Below, piece by piece: positions 62,751 to 64,000 of a stretch of 64,000 nucleotides of DNA; position 1 is the first letter of the stretch; every line of letters begins with the position of its first letter. The translations under genes and the position numbers were made by a program. Where the stretch lies: positions 1 through 64,000 of the forward strand of contig NZ_JAYGHW010000005.1 in the NCBI RefSeq assembly GCF_034932185.1, given 5' to 3'. The notes under the pieces are model-generated. The model did no database searches. It saw only the letters and a program-made list of their open reading frames with translations, and was not told the DNA's origin. Source of the DNA: Spirulina sp034932185. GTDB taxonomy: Bacteria; Cyanobacteriota; Cyanobacteriia; Cyanobacteriales; Spirulinaceae.

Positions 62751-62869
62751 GAATGAATCCTTAAATAAATGTGCAACAAGACTTAAACAATCTTAGCGTT
62801 TCTTTAGTCCCTTCTTGCCCCTCATCCCCCAACCCCTTCTCCCAAAAAGGGAGAAGGGGAGCCGGATTT

Positions 62870-62961
62870 AAAGTCCCTCGCCCGACTTGGGAGAGGGATT
62901 TAGGGTGAGGGGACAATTCAAAGTCCCTCTCCCCTCTTGGGAGAGGGATTTAGGGTGAGGG
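62870..62961. repeat. Two tandem palindromic units
   Basis: AAAGTCCCTCGCCCGACTTG (from 62870) and AAAGTCCCTCTCCCCTCTTG (from 62919) each lead into GGGAGAGGGATTTAGGGTGA. Both fold as CCCTC/GAGGG hairpins. A third palindrome, CCCTTCTCCC-AAAAA-GGGAGAAGGGG, lies at 62835-62858. They fill the gap up to the permease stop codon (62963). Confidence 0.8.
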
Positions 62962-62962
62962 T

Positions 62963-64000
62963 CTACAAACTCCGTAACGCCACAATCGGATCCAATTGCG
63001 CCGCCCGCCGTGCGGGGATCACGCCAAAAAATAGGCCAATTCCCCCCGATACACTGACGGCAATCACCACAGCTACCGGGGAAACGGTGGATTTCAAGGG
63101 GGTTGTCACCGCCAACAGTGTCACCCCTGCCGCGCCGATCACTGTGCCAAAAACCCCACCAATGGCGGAAACGATCACCGCTTCAATGAGAAATTGGGTG
63201 AGGATATTGGCTGCCTTTGCCCCCAAGGCCTTACGCAGGCCGATTTCTTGGGTGCGTTCTGTGACGGAAACGAGCATAATATTCATCACCCCAATGCCGC
63301 CGACGATGAGGGAAATGGCGGCGATCGCCACCAGCATCAGCGTTAGCCCCCCCGTCACCCTGGTGACAATCCCCAAAATATCCTGCTGCGTCTGCACGCC
63401 AAAATCATCATCGCCGGTAATTTGATGGCGAATCCGCAACAGGTTTTCAATCTGAAACTGAGCGGCGCTTACACTGCGCTCATCCTTGGCGCGGATGGAA
63501 ATAAATGTCACCTGCATCCCATAGGGGGAGGTGTTCCCCGTCACCTGATTGGACATCGTGGTGATAGGCAAATAGACCACCTCATCCTGGTTTTCCCCAA
63601 AGGCCGACCCCTTCGCCGCCATCACCCCCACCACCTCAAAACTGACATTCCCTACCCGCACCCGCTCCCCTAGGGGGGATTCAAACCCAAAGAGGCGTTC
63701 GGCGGTGTCGCTCCCCAATACGACGATGCGAGCATTGCGGGTGACATCATTGGCGGTGATAAAGCGCCCTTGGTCAATGGCAAAACTGCGCACGGCGAGA
63801 AATTCCGGCGTTGTGCCAATGACTTGATGGTTAACATTGCGCCCCAAGCGGGTGATCACCCGTTGGGCTACCAGTTGGGGGGCGACGAGATCCACCGCTG
63901 GCACTTGGGTGGCGATCGCCTCTGCATCGGCCAATACCAAAGTTTGAGGCAATTCAAACGTCGTGCGTCGCTCCCGTTGGGATCCCGGCACAACAAACAG
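62963..64000 (-). CDS. MacB/FtsX-type ABC permease (partial)
   Basis: The C-terminal 345 residues of a MacB-type permease; the N-terminus and first helix lie beyond the right edge, and the frame is open up to 64000 (LFVVPGSQ at the edge). The large periplasmic loop (PEFLAVRSFAIDQGRFITAN, VVGVMAAKG) is followed by three helices, with VSVTERTQEIGLRKALGA and IPARRAAQLDPIVALRSL as the FtsX-type marks. It would pair with an ATPase and membrane-fusion protein to export macrolides, peptides or lipids, probably encoded upstream outside the window. Confidence 0.9.
   Translation of the reverse strand: MFVVPGSQRERRTTFELPQTLVLADAEAIATQVPAVDLVAPQLVAQRVITRLGRNVNHQVIGTTPEFLAVRSFAIDQGRFITANDVTRNARIVVLGSDTAERLFGFESPLGERVRVGNVSFEVVGVMAAKGSAFGENQDEVVYLPITTMSNQVTGNTSPYGMQVTFISIRAKDERSVSAAQFQIENLLRIRHQITGDDDFGVQTQQDILGIVTRVTGGLTLMLVAIAAISLIVGGIGVMNIMLVSVTERTQEIGLRKALGAKAANILTQFLIEAVIVSAIGGVFGTVIGAAGVTLLAVTTPLKSTVSPVAVVIAVSVSGGIGLFFGVIPARRAAQLDPIVALRSL

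Noticed and set aside
62835..62961. Palindromic units considered as a CRISPR array or tRNA-like structure
   Set aside because: The two units lack unique spacers of constant length, and no cloverleaf or CCA end can be drawn.

Overview
The window looks like a piece of a filamentous or unicellular cyanobacterial chromosome. The evidence is the split beta-prime subunit of RNA polymerase (rpoC1 and rpoC2 as separate genes), the rpsT-tatD-rpoB-rpoC1-rpoC2 order, a SLH-domain porin of the SomA type, a COP23-domain protein, DUF4327 and GDYXXLXY-domain proteins, an InrS-like metal repressor, biosynthetic arginine decarboxylase, and the frequent octamer GCGATCGC (HIP1). I cannot name the species. Layout: positions 1-6.9 kb are an AT-rich accessory island with no HIP1 site that I could see before about 5.7 kb. 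It carries a tight operon (amidohydrolase, nucleotidyltransferase, PIG-L deacetylase and a GT20, trehalose-phosphate-synthase-like glycosyltransferase whose N-terminus is an in-frame insA fragment of an IS1-type element). Two toxin-antitoxin modules follow (RHH/MazF and AbrB-like/VapC), with three copies of a 180-270 bp repeat before, between and after them. From 6.9 to 20.9 kb the minus strand holds uppP, a CsoR/InrS repressor, rpoC2, rpoC1, rpoB, tatD and rpsT; hisD is divergent on the plus strand. From 21 to 31 kb come an RND efflux pump and cytosine deaminase (minus strand), then the conserved translation operon rimP-nusA-ylxR-infB (plus strand) with a leader hairpin. From 31 to 49 kb are mixed single genes: a low-complexity-tail membrane protein, a long acidic proline-rich protein, hisS, a lipoprotein protease fused to nine TPRs, toxin-antitoxin debris, COP23, two Uma2-type nucleases, a secreted CAP protein, speA, an adenosine-kinase-like PfkB enzyme, a DrrAB-type ABC exporter and a GT39 glycosyltransferase. 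From 50 to 64 kb are a decayed IS605-type tnpB end, the porin, two tandem MscS channels, a methyltransferase, an alpha/beta hydrolase, a DUF2281/VapC toxin-antitoxin pair, an unknown protein with possible uracil-DNA-glycosylase-like motifs, a Cache-HAMP adenylate/guanylate cyclase, a transketolase/phosphoketolase-like enzyme and a truncated MacB-type permease at the right edge. The intergenic DNA is unusually rich in small palindromic repeats: heptamer tandem repeats, CCCCC-TTTTTAA-GGGGG elements, GGGGCGAAAAATT inverted repeats, AGAAACCNGGTTTCT palindromes, two MITE-like elements and a 110 bp REP-like element that fills two separate convergent gaps. The most unusual content is the left-hand operon with its transposase-glycosyltransferase fusion, the repeat-flanked toxin-antitoxin cassettes, and the tnpB remnant that keeps its right-end RNA region but has lost the nuclease core. 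All family calls are by eye from motifs; no database search was run.
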